DNA from: Lepus europaeus
Taxonomy: Eukaryota > Chordata > Mammalia > Lagomorpha > Leporidae
DNA: 64,000 nt
NCBI RefSeq assembly: GCF_033115175.1
Contig: NC_084827.1
Span: 147,987,701-148,051,700, forward strand
Direction: 5' to 3'
Numbering within the stretch: the stretch's first letter is position 1; each line of letters begins with the position of its first letter. The notes under the pieces were generated by a model. The model made no database searches and was not told the DNA's origin. It was given only the letters and a program-made list of their open reading frames with translations. A program made the translations under genes and the position numbers. Below are positions 39,000 through 50,565 of the stretch, in pieces.

Positions 39000-40440
39000 T
39001 GCTTAACAATGTGTGTAAGTGGAGGTGATTTAAGAAAAAAACAACATGTGCTGCTGTCATTTCCACATTGCGTGTGGTACAGGTGGAAGAGACTGGAGCT
39101 AACTATTGAACTGTGAGCTAATTATAGTAAGAAACAGCTGTTGTCTCTAATGAGGAGACGCAGCCACAAGATGCTGCTCCGCAAGGAAGCCCGAGGAAGC
39201 CTGTTGCAGGGCTGCTTTCAGATTGCTTATCCGTTACAAAACAGCCCCTGCCACACTCCTGCTCACTGGCCCGTTCTCACATCCACTCCAGCAGGTGATA
39301 AGTAATTTTCGCCTCCCTGTGTCTGGAGAGAGGAATAAGTCCCCATTTTATTAACCTCTATGCTCCCTTTATTTTTATTCCCCAGAAGTGTACAACTGTT
39401 GACCTGCTCAGCTGTGGAGTACCAGGAGGCGAACCCCTCGTTGGTCCCCCTCTGGTTTCTTTCAGCCGATCCTATGTTTTCGATGTTTCCCGAACAATCA
39501 GCTGACCCCAAAGCTGTCAACCATTTAAATATGGCACACATACTTTCTAAAACCACGCTTTCTGTTTCTTGGTGCTGCAGTGTTCTCTCCAAAGTCCCTC
39601 AAATGTGACCAAACATCTCTTTGTGGTCATGGAATGAGGCGCTTCGAGCGTCCATGGATGAGTAGCAGTGTGACCTCCCAAAGAGACCTCAGTCCATTTA
39701 GAAATGTTAATAAAATCTGATTTTCATGTCAGTACCAGTATGGAGAATACAGTCGGCCTCAATACCTTACAAGGTGAGAACAAGTGGAGATCCAAACAAG
39801 GTGAAGAAGCAGGTGTTCTGCTTGTGTTTGCAACGCATAAATGCCCCCTCTGGATCAAATGAAGAGGAGACGATTTAAAGGGACCATTTGTTCCCTCACT
39901 GTGTATAAAGTATTATTTACTGTGCAATTGAATTAAAAAATAAGGACTTGCTATAGCAACCACCCTAACAAGAGGCACTATTCATGGAAGCCCGGGGCCA
40001 GGGCCCCATTAAGCACCTTTTTGAAAGCACTTGTCGGCAAACCAGTGGCATATGCGCCTTTTATGGTGCATGCAAGGCGGGCCTCGGACAATAAAAGGTT
40101 TCTCTGCAGACTGTATTGCTTTCGGAAGGGAGAGGGGGTGTGCCAGCAGCTATGTTTTTCTGTAGTTTAGGATTAGTAGAAATTTAATTGAAAATAAAAC
40201 ACAAGGCAACTGTATGGGCTGCGGGGAGCAAGAACAAAGGGTTCTTCATGAAGCCCAGGCCACCGCATGGCGGCCGAGGGAGGCTGTTGTTGGCCTCATC
40301 GGCTGGCTCCCATGTGACATCCAGGGCCTGGGAATAAGCCACTTGGTCATTACCCATCCTGTAGCACCGATTGTGACCCAAACATCCCTGAAAGAACCAG
40401 GGAGATCTCTGCAGTATAGATGGAGAAGGGTGTGTCAAAT
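39000..40440. other. Candidate conserved non-coding block
   Basis: The strongest such block by eye. It has no repeats and carries compact clusters of familiar factor-binding words. TAATTA lies at 39119-39124 with the palindromic E-box AACAGCTGTT at 39133-39142. TTTTATGG (40059-40066) and CAATAAAA (40089-40096) are typical words for posterior Hox/CDX-type homeodomains. Binding and conservation are inferred only. Confidence 0.4.
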
Positions 40441-42179
40441 TTAGTCTGGTGCATATGTCTGCTTAAGGTAACATCTTATCTCTCCATACCTCCAAAAAAT
40501 TTTTCCTGTGTTTTTCTCCCTGTATTTTCTTCTGTCCCATATAATATTACTAAAGTCTTTATTTCATTCTTCCTGCTTTTTTTTAAGTTGTCTCCCTCTC
40601 TCAATGAATTCTGAAGAAGACATATATATTAATTGCATCATACTGTAGGTGAAGATTAGGTAAGAAAGCAGGGTGGAGAGGATGTTTTTTCCTCCTAAAG
40701 ACAGTAATCCATGGCCTCTGGCTAATCTGATGACCCCAGATGCTAGAAATGGGCATTTCTTTCTGCTGTTTCTTTTTTATCCCTTTCTATCCCAAAATAT
40801 CAGCTTCTGGTATGTTCTGGCATGAACTCCTCTGGCTCTGAGCCTCCGTGTACAGGTGACCTCCATCTTAAATGTCTCTTTCTCTCCTGCTTTCATCTTT
40901 AGGGAGGCAAAGGTCACCCCTCAGTAATATCACTGCCTCCTGACGGTGGCTGGAGTGAGGGTGGCTTCTACCTTGTGATGTCTGGTGAGCTCAAGGGGCC
41001 AGGGCCCTTGCGTCAATCATGCTTGCTGTCTTGATTCAAAGTAGCCATGTCCTGAGCACTACTTTTTCATGAATATGATGCTTGATGCTTTAACTTCCTG
41101 CGTTCTAGTGTTTTTACCACTTCTGCCTGTTCAGAGGCTGTGTTAGAGTTAAGGATGATGTTTTGTATGTATCAAGTATTAAGTAAATGCTTGAATGTAT
41201 GAAGTATTAAATGAATGAATGAATGGATGGATGGATGGATGAGTCCATGTGTGAAAAGGTTGTTCTGCATCAGAAAGTAACAGTTGGGTTTAACCGATTT
41301 GCAGATCAAAGAGAGTAGCTTAAAACATAACTCCTTGAAGGAGCTTATATATAAAAGAGTCTTTGATTAAAATTATACTTTAAAATATTTCAGTGGGGGA
41401 GAAATAAGCAAAAATAACACAGTGAAACTCTCCTAATGTTGACACCCTGCTGTTGCAAGGGGAGACTGATTCCACATATAAGCCTATAATTCCTTCTCCA
41501 CAGACCCAGAATCCGAAAAGCTCTGATCAACGAAAGGTTTTTTTATTTATTTATTTTATAACTAATTTGACAGGAAACCCGACCTGCACTGACGTGACGC
41601 TATTTAGAGTCCTTGCTTATATACATGTATGTATCCTATTCCATTGAGCTATTCACACGCACCTCTACACGTGTGTGAATGTTTGATTACAGGGCCTTTG
41701 AGATGTCACTGAGGGTGTTAGGTAGTCAATGACATATTTGTCAGATTCATTCCCTTTCTAAAATAAAAAAAAAAAAACTTAAATGTCAGCACATAGGCCC
41801 TCAAGGGGTTCAGAAAAGCAATCAGCAATTTATATTAACAAGATGCTTTTTGAGTGGGTTTCGGTGTATTTCAGTATGTTGAGCCAATAGCCAACAAGAG
41901 AAGACGTTCAGAGGCCTTGAATATTGTAGAAAAAAGATCCCCATGCTTCAGATTTTACCATAGTATGTTTTAAAAACATGAATTTCTCATTCAGCAACAA
42001 CATGGACACAGACCAGGCAGTTCGTGTTTCCATGAAGAAGAGAGAGAGAGAGAGAGAGAGAGCACGAGCGAGCGAGCAGCTCTAACGCTGGTGTTCTCCA
42101 GGCACTCACGCTCTCCTGAAGCATTTTACAAGAAGTGGCACAAAATTTGCTTACTGGTCACTTCAAAATACGCATCAGC
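40441..42179. other. Unique stretch with short simple repeats
   Basis: No gene is seen. Simple repeats are a (GAAT)n/(GGAT)n run at 41211-41241 and a GA run at 42038-42062 followed by GCACGAGCGAGCGAGC. Confidence 0.5.
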
Positions 42180-43660
42180 TTTAGATCCGTTTGAAGCCTT
42201 CTTGCTTCTTTTAATTTTTCTCCATTAGGACTTGCGAACATCACCAAGTGAGTTCCTAATTGCAACCATGATTAGCTGATGCAGACTGAGAGTGTGGAGC
42301 TCTTCCTGTCACAGTGGGGACCATCCTGGTGCCTCTCCACTGACCCACCGTCTGCTGCAGACAAGCAGCCGCACTGATCACTCAGCGCACCAATCAGAGG
42401 TGGCAGGTGCAGGGGAGGGCTTGGATCAAAGAAACTTTGAAGTCCCGTGTCAAGCCCAAATACCAGCCCTGGCAGGATGCGCTTCTGCCTCTAAAAAGCC
42501 ACAGATACTCCTGAATATTAAGTGGATTGAAAATAATTCAACCACCGGCACCAGTTCCCAAGTCATTCTTTGTAGCATGGGTGAGAAAAACAAGGGGGTG
42601 AGGGCTTGTCGTGTGCAGGCACCGTGAGCCCGCTTCACGCAGCCCATCCCGGGCAGGAGCCCCAGCAGCTTCCTTTGCTCAGGTCTGCAGAGCCCAGTTT
42701 ATTAAATGTTTTTGCTAATGCAAAAGCTACAGATATCACTGTATCAATAAGAACTGATGTTAAACAAATTATGTGTCTGGCAGGGGAACACTGAAAACCA
42801 CAGCCCGGGCCGCATCCATTAGGAAGCATTGTGGCGCCGGGGTGCTTAAATGTGCTTAAATTGGACAAAGGCAACTTCTGTGCCCATGCTAAGTCTAAAC
42901 CGCGGAAGAGTTTTTCCATGCATTTAGATATTTGGCCACACTGTGATTTGATCAACCTTTAAGGTACTGCTGCCAATGTGGTTTCTATGTACTTTCCTTG
43001 TACCAGCGAAAAGGTCTTGCTAAGAACTTGCTAAGCAGAGTGGAAAGATCCAAGCTCTCAGCTCTCTAAGCCTTGGCTCAGGGGGCACGCCCGGGTCTCT
43101 CCATCATACCCAGTCTGAGTCTTTGTTAATAAGAATTTTGTTTGAGTCACTGGGCCCTCCCAGGCTTCTGGCACTCATATCTCCAGGGGGACAAATTCTA
43201 GTTCCAGAAAAATAGCACTTCTTCTCTTCCAAAAGATTTGTCACCACTGGGGGGAGTGTGGAAGGTGTAACTCACAAGCCTGGGTGGGAAGGCGGCCGGT
43301 TGCGTGAGTCCTACCGAGTGTGAATGGTGCACAGTCATTAGGGTGATGGCTTCCATGGGAAATGATCGGAAGGATTTCAGTAATGAAATTCCAGGCAGGA
43401 GTCTTGAGAGACCCGCAAGTACCAATCCATTCTAGAGGCTGGGCTCCGAGTGAACTCTCTCAACCATGAAGTCGAGCATTTCAAAGCATTCTTTGACAAG
43501 GCTTTAAACAAAGAAGAGCAAGTCCCTGCCTCTGGCTTTTATTCATTCACACTGGATCTCAAAAAAAAGGGGACAACTAATCTTTTTGTTGATGCTGTCA
43601 CTGTGCAGGATTTCGGACCAGCCAGAGGTCTCTCTGCTGACTTTGCTGGTCGTGGGTGGT
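42180..43660. other. Candidate conserved non-coding block
   Basis: Repeat-free sequence. The part at 42690-42780 is AT-rich with GTTTATTAAATG and TTGCTAATGCAAAAGC, next to a GC-rich part. A 10-base direct repeat, GTGCTTAAAT, is found twice at about 42841-42860. The open frames here are unsupported. Confidence 0.35.
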
Positions 43661-44632
43661 GAACGATCCCAAGTTTGAGCAGCTTTGGAGCGAAAAAGGA
43701 GTGAGATTCGTAGCAAGGTTGTTATGGGTTTTATTTTCCTTCCTGGGAAGGAGGCAACCCAGAATTCTGCGAAAAAATAAACTTTGCGACTGAAATCAGC
43801 CACAATAGAATAACTATTCCTCCCTCTAGTCTTCTATATCCTATTTTCTTAATTGGGTGGGCGGGAGAGTAAATTTCCACATGGAGCAAGTAGGTGGGCA
43901 CAGGCTGTATAAATCTCATACTCACACTTCTTGGCAGGGACACGCACTGCCATTATGTCTTCTAAATGTCAGCTGAGGTAGAAGCTCGCTCCAGATCTGC
44001 AAGGCGCCAGACACCTGCTGCCTGGGCTCCGAGGCGTGCTTCTGCCGGTTGGTTGCCCATACACAACCCCTTCTCCGCACATGCTGATCTTCTGAACCCA
44101 GGAGCAATTTCAAGTTTGGCATGCATTGAGATTCTACTTCACTCTCAACACCCGTGTTTCTCCCCCTCCGTGTATTCTGACAGGAGCTTGAGTTGGGCTT
44201 TCGCGTGGTACCTAAAAGCTCAAAAGCCCTGAGATCCTTTCCACACTGCCCCAGCCCTGCTATTGAAAGCTGTGAGCTTTCGAAGAGGGAATGCTCCACC
44301 TTGGTGGCAGTGACCTTGAAGATGACCTTTCTCATAAGCAAGAGTCTTGAGCCAAGAAGATGAGCTATGGCGGCTGCGCTGTGGAGGGGAAGCAGTTGCA
44401 CAGACTTCACTGGCAGCTGATCTTGTTCGGCAGTATTTCCAATTCCTTCCACTCACAAGTGATTTTTGTAAGTGATTTTACTTACCTTGTCTAAAAGTCA
44501 ATTTGGGTGTAATCATCTCCAAAGTCAAAAAGACCCAGCAACTTAAATGTGATTTCCAATAGACCAGCACCCCCAGCTTTGCTTGTGGAGTATGGATTTT
44601 TTTATAGCTTAGTAAACCCTCAGATTTATTTA
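43661..44632. other. Unique non-coding stretch
   Basis: No named repeat. A minus-strand open frame of 176 codons (44452-43922) is the longest in the window that lies outside repeats. It has no recognised domain, and the composition gives no reason to call it coding. Confidence 0.45.
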
Positions 44633-44634
44633 TT

Positions 44635-44830
44635 TAGAAGCTCAGGTGGCAATAGTTAACATTTATTGACCCTTTACAATGTGCCAGGCACTGTCTCATT
44701 TGGTAGGTGATATTATTTTACACACTAAAAAAAATAAACTAAAAAATAATGGCACAGAGACGTTAACTAACTTGCTAAATGTCACACAGCTGTGTAGTAA
44801 CCATAGCAACACTATACAGAGTTTTCTTTG
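44635..44830 (-). mobile_element. MIR
   Basis: Clear minus-oriented MIR: AATAGTTAACATTTATTGAC, AATGTGCCAGGCACTGTCTC, ACAGAGACGTTAACTAACTT and TGTCACACAGCTGTGTAGTA. A short A-rich insertion lies in the middle. Confidence 0.9.
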
Positions 44831-44861
44831 GGCCACGCAAAGAAGGTTTTAAGGGCTTTGA

Positions 44862-45108
44862 AGTATTCAAACCTTTATAAATACATGAAGTTATTTGCTC
44901 TTACAATAATCCTTGGAAGTAAGTATTATTATTATCCCATTATACCTACCTGCAGGTATTATTCTTGCTCATTTTACAAGTAAGACAATTGCAGCACAGG
45001 GAACTTAAGTTACATGTCCAAAGTAGCACAGCGAGTAAGTGGGACACTGAGACTGAATCTAGAGTCTACAGCCGAGTTCCAGACTCCATGGTCTTAATCA
45101 GATAGAAA
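44862..45108 (-). mobile_element. MIR
   Basis: Minus-oriented: TTATTTGCTCTTACAATAAT, TATTATTATTATCCCATTAT, AGCACAGGGAACTTAAGTTA, CAGCGAGTAAGTGGGACACT and GTTCCAGACTCCATGGTC, in the order of the MIR core read backwards. It lies 30 bases from another MIR. Confidence 0.88.
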
Positions 45109-45149
45109 ACTGCTTCTCATATATTCGTTAATGAAGTCACTCCAGTCTT

Positions 45150-45290
45150 TATTTTTCTTCATAAATGCTTCATAGAGTTATTATAAAATGGCGTGATGTA
45201 GTCTATGTGAAGAATTTAGCATAGCGCCTAGCACACAGTAAAATACTATGATGAATGTTAGTTACTGTTATTATGAATTGTAGTAATATT
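45150..45290 (+). mobile_element. MIR 3' half
   Basis: Plus-oriented end region: TCATAGAGTTATTATAAAAT, AATTTAGCATAGCGCCTAGC, ACACAGTAAAATACTATG and ATGTTAGTTACTGTTATTAT. Confidence 0.78.
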
Positions 45291-46429
45291 CAGAGCGCAC
45301 GACTCTTTTTTCCCAGTGGGAAACAGAATGAGAAAGACACATTTTTATCTTCCTTAAAGCAGTTGTAGAAGGGCACCCAGCTACAGATAAATAATGCAGT
45401 CTGGCTAGATGGTAGGGCCTATGATACACTCGCCCTGTTAATCGTCACTTTTATAATTGTGAAGCACTGCACCAATTTCTTTCCATTGCGATGTTCATTT
45501 AAGGCAAATCTCCGAGCCAAACCATCAAGGGAGAAAGGATAAAGAACTGTTAGATTTTTAAGAAGAAATAAAATTAAACAGCCTTTTCATCTCTAAAATG
45601 CAGAGGCAAATCCCACCGTATCTAGTTCTCACAGAATGCGCGAGCCAAGTGAGATGGCAAATAGGAAGACCCTTTGACACACATATAGCCTAACCACAGC
45701 TGGGTCGTTCATATAGAAAATCCCATCCCGATACAAGCCATAGGCACTGGAGGCCCAGAAGACATATTTGGGAGCCTCAGACACAAAACAAAAGGCCACT
45801 TAGATAAGGGAGCCAGTTTGGAGGAGGGAAGAAGTTGTGTTTTTTGGAGACCCAAAGGGAAAGTCCACGGAATAACAATAGTAGGAAGAGAAGCTACTGC
45901 GTAGGCAGTGGGTACCAGGAGCATCCAGTCCGTTAAGGTCATGCGCTTCCTCTGCACAGCTGCAGATGGTCCTGCCCTGAGATGACCCCCTTGAAGGCCA
46001 GCCCCCCCCCCCCCCTTTGAAGAGGGCACATACTACGATAGTGGCAGTTGCTGTAGCAAGCCAGGAGAATGGGGGTCAGCAGGCAACAGCTTCCAACCCA
46101 CATTTTCCCACCACCAGAGCCACGTCTAAGCTAAGTGTGGCATGCGTGATTTCAAGGATAGGATTAATGTCTCTAAAGTCCCAGTCAAGCCCACTGGTGA
46201 AAGATTTGTAAAAGAGCCTGGAAAACACAGAGGAACAGCTCAGAGTCCACTGTGGGCAGCGTCAGCAAAGTGACATTTTCTTTTGGCTTTTCACTAGGTG
46301 TCTCAACAATTAGAGACAAGGGGACACTGACATTTAGTGCTTCCCAAAGCTGCACAGAAGTGACGTGAGATAAATACCTATGTGACTCTATTGCTGGGCA
46401 CTCAATTAAGAGCAAAGAAGAATATGCAG
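45291..46429. other. Unique non-coding stretch
   Basis: No gene or named interspersed repeat. A run of 14 C lies at 46002-46015. The part at 45380-45540 has no repeats and a mixed composition that could be conserved. Confidence 0.45.
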
Positions 46430-46960
46430 AATGGACTAATTAGAAATCTTTTCAATAGCATCACCAACCAAAATATCATCCCAGGGCAAATTCTCTGTAG
46501 CCTGTGCTAAGAGCCAAGTCTGGTAGATTTTGTTTGATCAGCCAAACCATGGGTGTTAGAAGACTTGCAAATAGGCTCATTTGTTAAAATGGAAAATTAT
46601 GATTTAGTATCCTTGGAACTAGCCAGATTAGCAAATGAGAATGCTTTCTAATGGTAAATTATGCTAATTTGAGTTTTGTTGGTCAAGTGAGATGTTACTC
46701 TGTATTGTACAACCAAATCTGACAAAAGGAGTTACTAAAGAAGTTCCAATCATATTTGGGGGCAGCTTTTCTGCCAAGACTCCAAACAGTTCAACAATAA
46801 CAGTTGTCTCAAATTTCCTTTTAATAAACAAAGTTATTTTGGCATAGTATGCTGTCTTCCTTGTGGATTTTTGGAAATTAGTTCTAGCTTATTAGCATAA
46901 ACTGCTTTATATGAGCTTATAAATATCAGCCCACAAATGATATACAAAATATAGAAGAAC
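46430..46960. other. AT-rich candidate conserved block
   Basis: A unique, AT-rich interval with many TAAT/ATTA words, for example GATTAGCAAATGAGAATGC, GGTAAATTATGCTAATTTGA and CTAGCTTATTAGCATAAAC. It has no open frames and no repeat signature. Confidence 0.35.
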
Positions 46961-47542
46961 ACTGTTTATCACATGCAAATTTCAAGTTTCTTTTTACTTA
47001 CAGGAAAAATACATGCACAAGGTAAGAGACACCGAAATTCATAAAAGTAGCAAAATTAATATCTATTCAGTGCTAAGAAACAAAAATGTAACTGAAATCA
47101 GTTTGGCTGGCTTATAATATGAGAAAAATTAACAGGAGTGAGTTGAACTTCAAGCATGGCTGGTTCCAGGAATTCAAGCAATGTTTCCTGAGTCATGTGT
47201 TGTGGGAGGGGCAGACAAAACTCCCTACAAATAGCCAGAAGCAGAATGATGGCTCAAATTCTTACCCCTCAGTAATCTTGCTTAATGTTTTGGAATATTT
47301 TCTTCCAGTCTCTTTATCATACACTTTTCATCTTATTCATATGTAAATTTTGAGTCAACCCAGGTATTGTGCAAGGTGCAATGAAGATAGAAACACATTC
47401 CATCAATCTCACCACATTAAGTTTCCGCTGTATTGACACAGGGCTCACAATCCTTGCACATGGTGTCCAGGAGGGCGCGATTGCAATGCCTGCCCAGATT
47501 CTCTGCAGCTGCCTTTCCACATTGACAGTAGGGACAAAGAGA
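46961..47542. other. Unique non-coding stretch
   Basis: No gene or repeat is recognised. The antisense open frames near 47320-47640 have no known domain. Confidence 0.45.
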
Positions 47543-47730
47543 ATTTTCTATAGTGATGGAAATATTTTGTGTCTGTGTTTCCAATATGACAACCTCTAGC
47601 AGCCAATGACTGCAAAGCACATGAAATATAACTAGTACCATGAGGAAATGAATTTCAAAGTTTATTTAATTTTAATGAATTTAAATTTATAATGCCACAT
47701 TGGGTTACTGGCTAAGGTATTAGACCACCC
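47543..47730. mobile_element. MER5-like hAT MITE
   Basis: Strings CTATAGTGATGGAAATATTT, CCAATATGACAACCTCTAGC, GCACATGAAATATAACTAGT, TTTAATTTTAATGAATTTAA and TGGGTTACTGGCTAAGGTAT follow the order of a Charlie-type non-autonomous hAT transposon. The two ends are imperfect inverted repeats of each other. Confidence 0.72.
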
Positions 47731-47865
47731 AGGGTCTATATAAATTGTATAAGTAGAGGTCATAGCTTAAAGATGAATATGTCTGTCATTGCCTTCTAGG
47801 GAGAGTAGAGGCACGAGAGAAGATGCAGGTTGAAAAAGTTCAATGAAAACACACTTTAAGATCAG

Positions 47866-48188
47866 AGGGCCAGCGCTGTGACACAGTGGGTTAAAGCCCT
47901 GGCCTGAAGCACCAGCATCCCATATGGGTGCCAGTTCTAGTCCTGTCTGCTCTACTTCCCATCCAGCTCTCTGCTATGGCCTGGGAAAGCAGCAGAAGAT
48001 GGCCCAAATCCTTGGGCCCCGGCACCCACATGGGAGACCTGGAAGAAGCTCCTGGCTTCGGATCGGCGCAGCTCTGGCCATTGCGGCCAATTGGGGAGTG
48101 AACCAGTGGATGGAAGACCTCTCTCTCTGTCTCTACCTCTCTCTGTAACTCTTTCAAATAAAATAAAATAAATCTTAAAAATAAAATG
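47866..48188 (+). mobile_element. CSINE
   Basis: A well-preserved plus copy with GGGCCAGCGCTGTGACACAG, GCATCCCATATGGGTGCC, TATGGCCTGGGAAAGCAGCA and a CT tract. The 8-base duplication AAGATCAG lies at 47858-47865 and 48189-48196. Confidence 0.95.
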
Positions 48189-49285
48189 AAGATCAGCAGG
48201 ACTCCTGGTCTTCCTCAAGCAGAGCCCTTAGCTCTGGTGCAGGCCATGTGTTGGTCTCCAGGCTCACCCAGTACCCCTGGTTAAGCCCTTGCCTCTCTCC
48301 AACATAGGGCAGAATTCTAACCAGGCTTTGCACACTGTGACTTGCAAATTACTTCCTGTTTTGTTCTGAAGAGGCAAATATGATATGATGCTGGTAAGGA
48401 GGACCATGTCAGGATCCCAAACTGTGTCTAAGAATTCCCACAATTGAACAAAATAGCTAATAAATGTGAGATTGCTGTGATATTTGCATTTCAACTGAAA
48501 GGGAAATGTGTGAGGGTCATGTCAAGAATGTTTTCTTTCACGTTTTCTTTTTCTGTTAGCAAAGGTTTGCAGTCCTCTGGCAATTAAAGTACACACCCTA
48601 TTACTGTCACTATGGTATTTATTTCATCAATATCAGAGGTGTAAATACTCCGAGTGGTGCAGGAGATTTTAACTCCAAGGAGAGTCACACACTTGACGTC
48701 AGCAGCAAATATATGGTTCAATATGTTAGTCTTGAAGATGTAATAGCAAAGCCACTTCAGGAAGATCCATGATAATGTGAAATCTGTTGCGTGCCTTCTG
48801 TTCTAGATTTCAAGCTCTTAAGAGGCAGGGACCCATCTGTCCACTGCTCAAGATGATACACTCATTAGTAGGCTGAGCAGGAGTTGAAGGCAGAGCTGTC
48901 TGGCTCTGAGGACAGACAGTTTTCTGACACCAGCCCCACGTGTCTTATCCTGGGTCACTTTGTACTGCCAGCAGTGGGTGGGACAGAGTTAAGAGAATGG
49001 TCCTCCTAAGAATGACTGCAACCCAGGGGTTCTACAGCCTTTGTTCCTTATTTTCCCAAGTATCTTCTGTGCCTGCATGCTCTGAAAATACAGCACACAC
49101 GAGGTCTATTTAATGATGCTTTTTTTTTCCTTTGATGTTTATATTAGTCTTAATATGGGGGATATTCAGAGGGTGCCCGGTGCAGTCTTGTTCCCTGATG
49201 ACAGTAGGGTCATGTGGTCCAGTTTTTTTGGGCATCCCACCTGTCTCTTTAGTGCACAACTCATTCTTGCTCTGTATGAGTGTTC
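48189..49285. other. Unique sequence with a possible L2 trace
   Basis: No gene is seen. At 48795-48850 the string TCTAGATTTCAAGCTCTTAA, followed by GAGGCAGGGACCCATCTGTC, resembles a short L2 3' piece. Confidence 0.4.
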
Positions 49286-49289
49286 CTGC

Positions 49290-49640
49290 TGAGGGGGATC
49301 CAAACTATTTACTCTCCCTCTATACCTCCAAGCCTCATTCTTCACATCCATAATGGAGATAATTATACCACCTACCTCTTAGTGTAGGGGATGGGCCATG
49401 CTATGGCCTTGGGGCCATATTTAGGGCACCATGAGCCACATGCAGTCATGCCAATTCATTTGCTTGTTGCTGATGGCTGCTTTTGTGCTACAAAGGCAAA
49501 GCCAAATAGCTGTCATAAAACTATCTGGCCCTTTGTAGAAAAAATATGCTGACCCTTGTTGTGGGGACTGAACCATGCCTGGCTACATGGTAAGTGCATA
49601 ATAAATGTTAGCTGCTGATATTATTGCTGTCTGAGTCCTC
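49290..49640 (+). mobile_element. MIR interrupted by a hAT MITE
   Basis: The left part (49290-49382) has CTCTATACCTCCAAGCCTC, ATCCATAATGGAGATAATTA and CACCTACCTCTTAGTG. The right part (49561-49640) has ATGCCTGGCTACATGGTAAG and ATAATAAATGTTAGCTGCTG. Joined, they follow the MIR order. Confidence 0.75.
49383..49560 (-). mobile_element. hAT-type MITE inside the MIR
   Basis: Read on the minus strand it gives GGTCAGCATATTTTTTCTAC, AAAGGGCCAGATAGTTTTAT and GGCTTTGCCTTTGTAGC. This is the layout of the common Charlie-derived repeat that begins with a GGTCGGCAAAC-like end. The ends (TAGGGGATGGGC at the left and the complement ACAAGGGTCAGC at the right) pair imperfectly. Confidence 0.7.
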
Positions 49641-49841
49641 TTTCATGAGTCTTCATGCTTGCTTGTCTGTTTCCCTAATTTCATCCTGTTTGAGACAAGA
49701 AAAACACTTCAGTTTTTCTCAGTCTTACATTCAATGCAATACTGATGATTTTACCTCTGGTTGCCAACACATATATATGCCCAGCAATTCTCCAGTGAAC
49801 ACCAACTAGAAATCCTGTTGCTGAATTTGATTCGGACACTA

Positions 49842-49852
49842 TGTGTGTGTGC

Positions 49853-49906
<54 letters not shown>
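49842..49906. repeat. (TG)n (TA)n microsatellite
   Basis: A TG run with one GC step (49842-49866) is followed by about 18 TA units up to 49902. There is no protein meaning. Confidence 0.97.
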
Positions 49907-49924
49907 AGTCAGATCCCACAGTTA

Positions 49925-50565
49925 AGGGCTCAGTCCCTTAAAAGTACCCTCATCTAGAAGCCAATCACAGTAGTCAATTGTCCTCCTCTACATCTGACTG
50001 ACTGGTTATAAATCAGGGTTCTCATATCCCCATTGTAGAGTTCAATTACTTTGCTTGGATGGCTCATGGAACTCAAGGAGACATTTACTCATCTATTAAT
50101 AAAGGATATATTGAAGTATTCCAATGAACAGTCAGATAGGGAAGAGACATGGATATGAGGGAAGGGGGGGTGGAACTTCCATGTGCCTCTCCATGTTCAA
50201 TGATCTGGAGCTCTCTGAACACAATCCCTTTGGGTTTTTTAAATTTAGACATGATTGATTTTATCATTGACCATTGGTGATCAACTCAACTGTCAGCCCC
50301 TCTTCCCATCCTAGAGGTCTTGTGGTGAGACTGAAGGTTTCAACCCTCTAACCACATGGTTGGTTGCCTTGGCAACCAGCTCCCCATCCTGAGGTTGTCC
50401 AGGATCCCCCAGCCATCAGTCATCTCAGTAGTACATAAAAAGACACATCACTTAAGCAATGTCAAAGATTTGAGGAGCAGAGACAGAGACCAAATATGTA
50501 TTTACTATGTTGCATTATCATATATTTCTGGCCCTACATTTTCCTCTTCCTTTTTCTCCAATGTA
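49925..50565. mobile_element. Old LTR-type remnant
   Basis: Matches my memory of a mammalian LTR family: TTGCTTGGATGGCTCATGGA, ACTCAAGGAGACATTTACTC, GAGCTCTCTGAACACAATCC, ACATGATTGATTTTATCATT, GACCATTGGTGATCAACTC, CTCTAACCACATGGTTGGT and CCCCATCCTGAGGTTGTCC. I am not sure of the family name or the orientation. No internal viral genes are present. Confidence 0.6.

Noticed and set aside
42038..42080. GA run followed by GCACGAGCGAGCGAGC as a possible array or binding cluster
   Set aside because: It is a short simple repeat with degenerate GAGC units, not an array with spacers.
43922..44452. Minus-strand open frame of 176 codons
   Set aside because: No recognisable domain, no splice or promoter context, and the other strand also has open frames. 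Composition alone can explain it.
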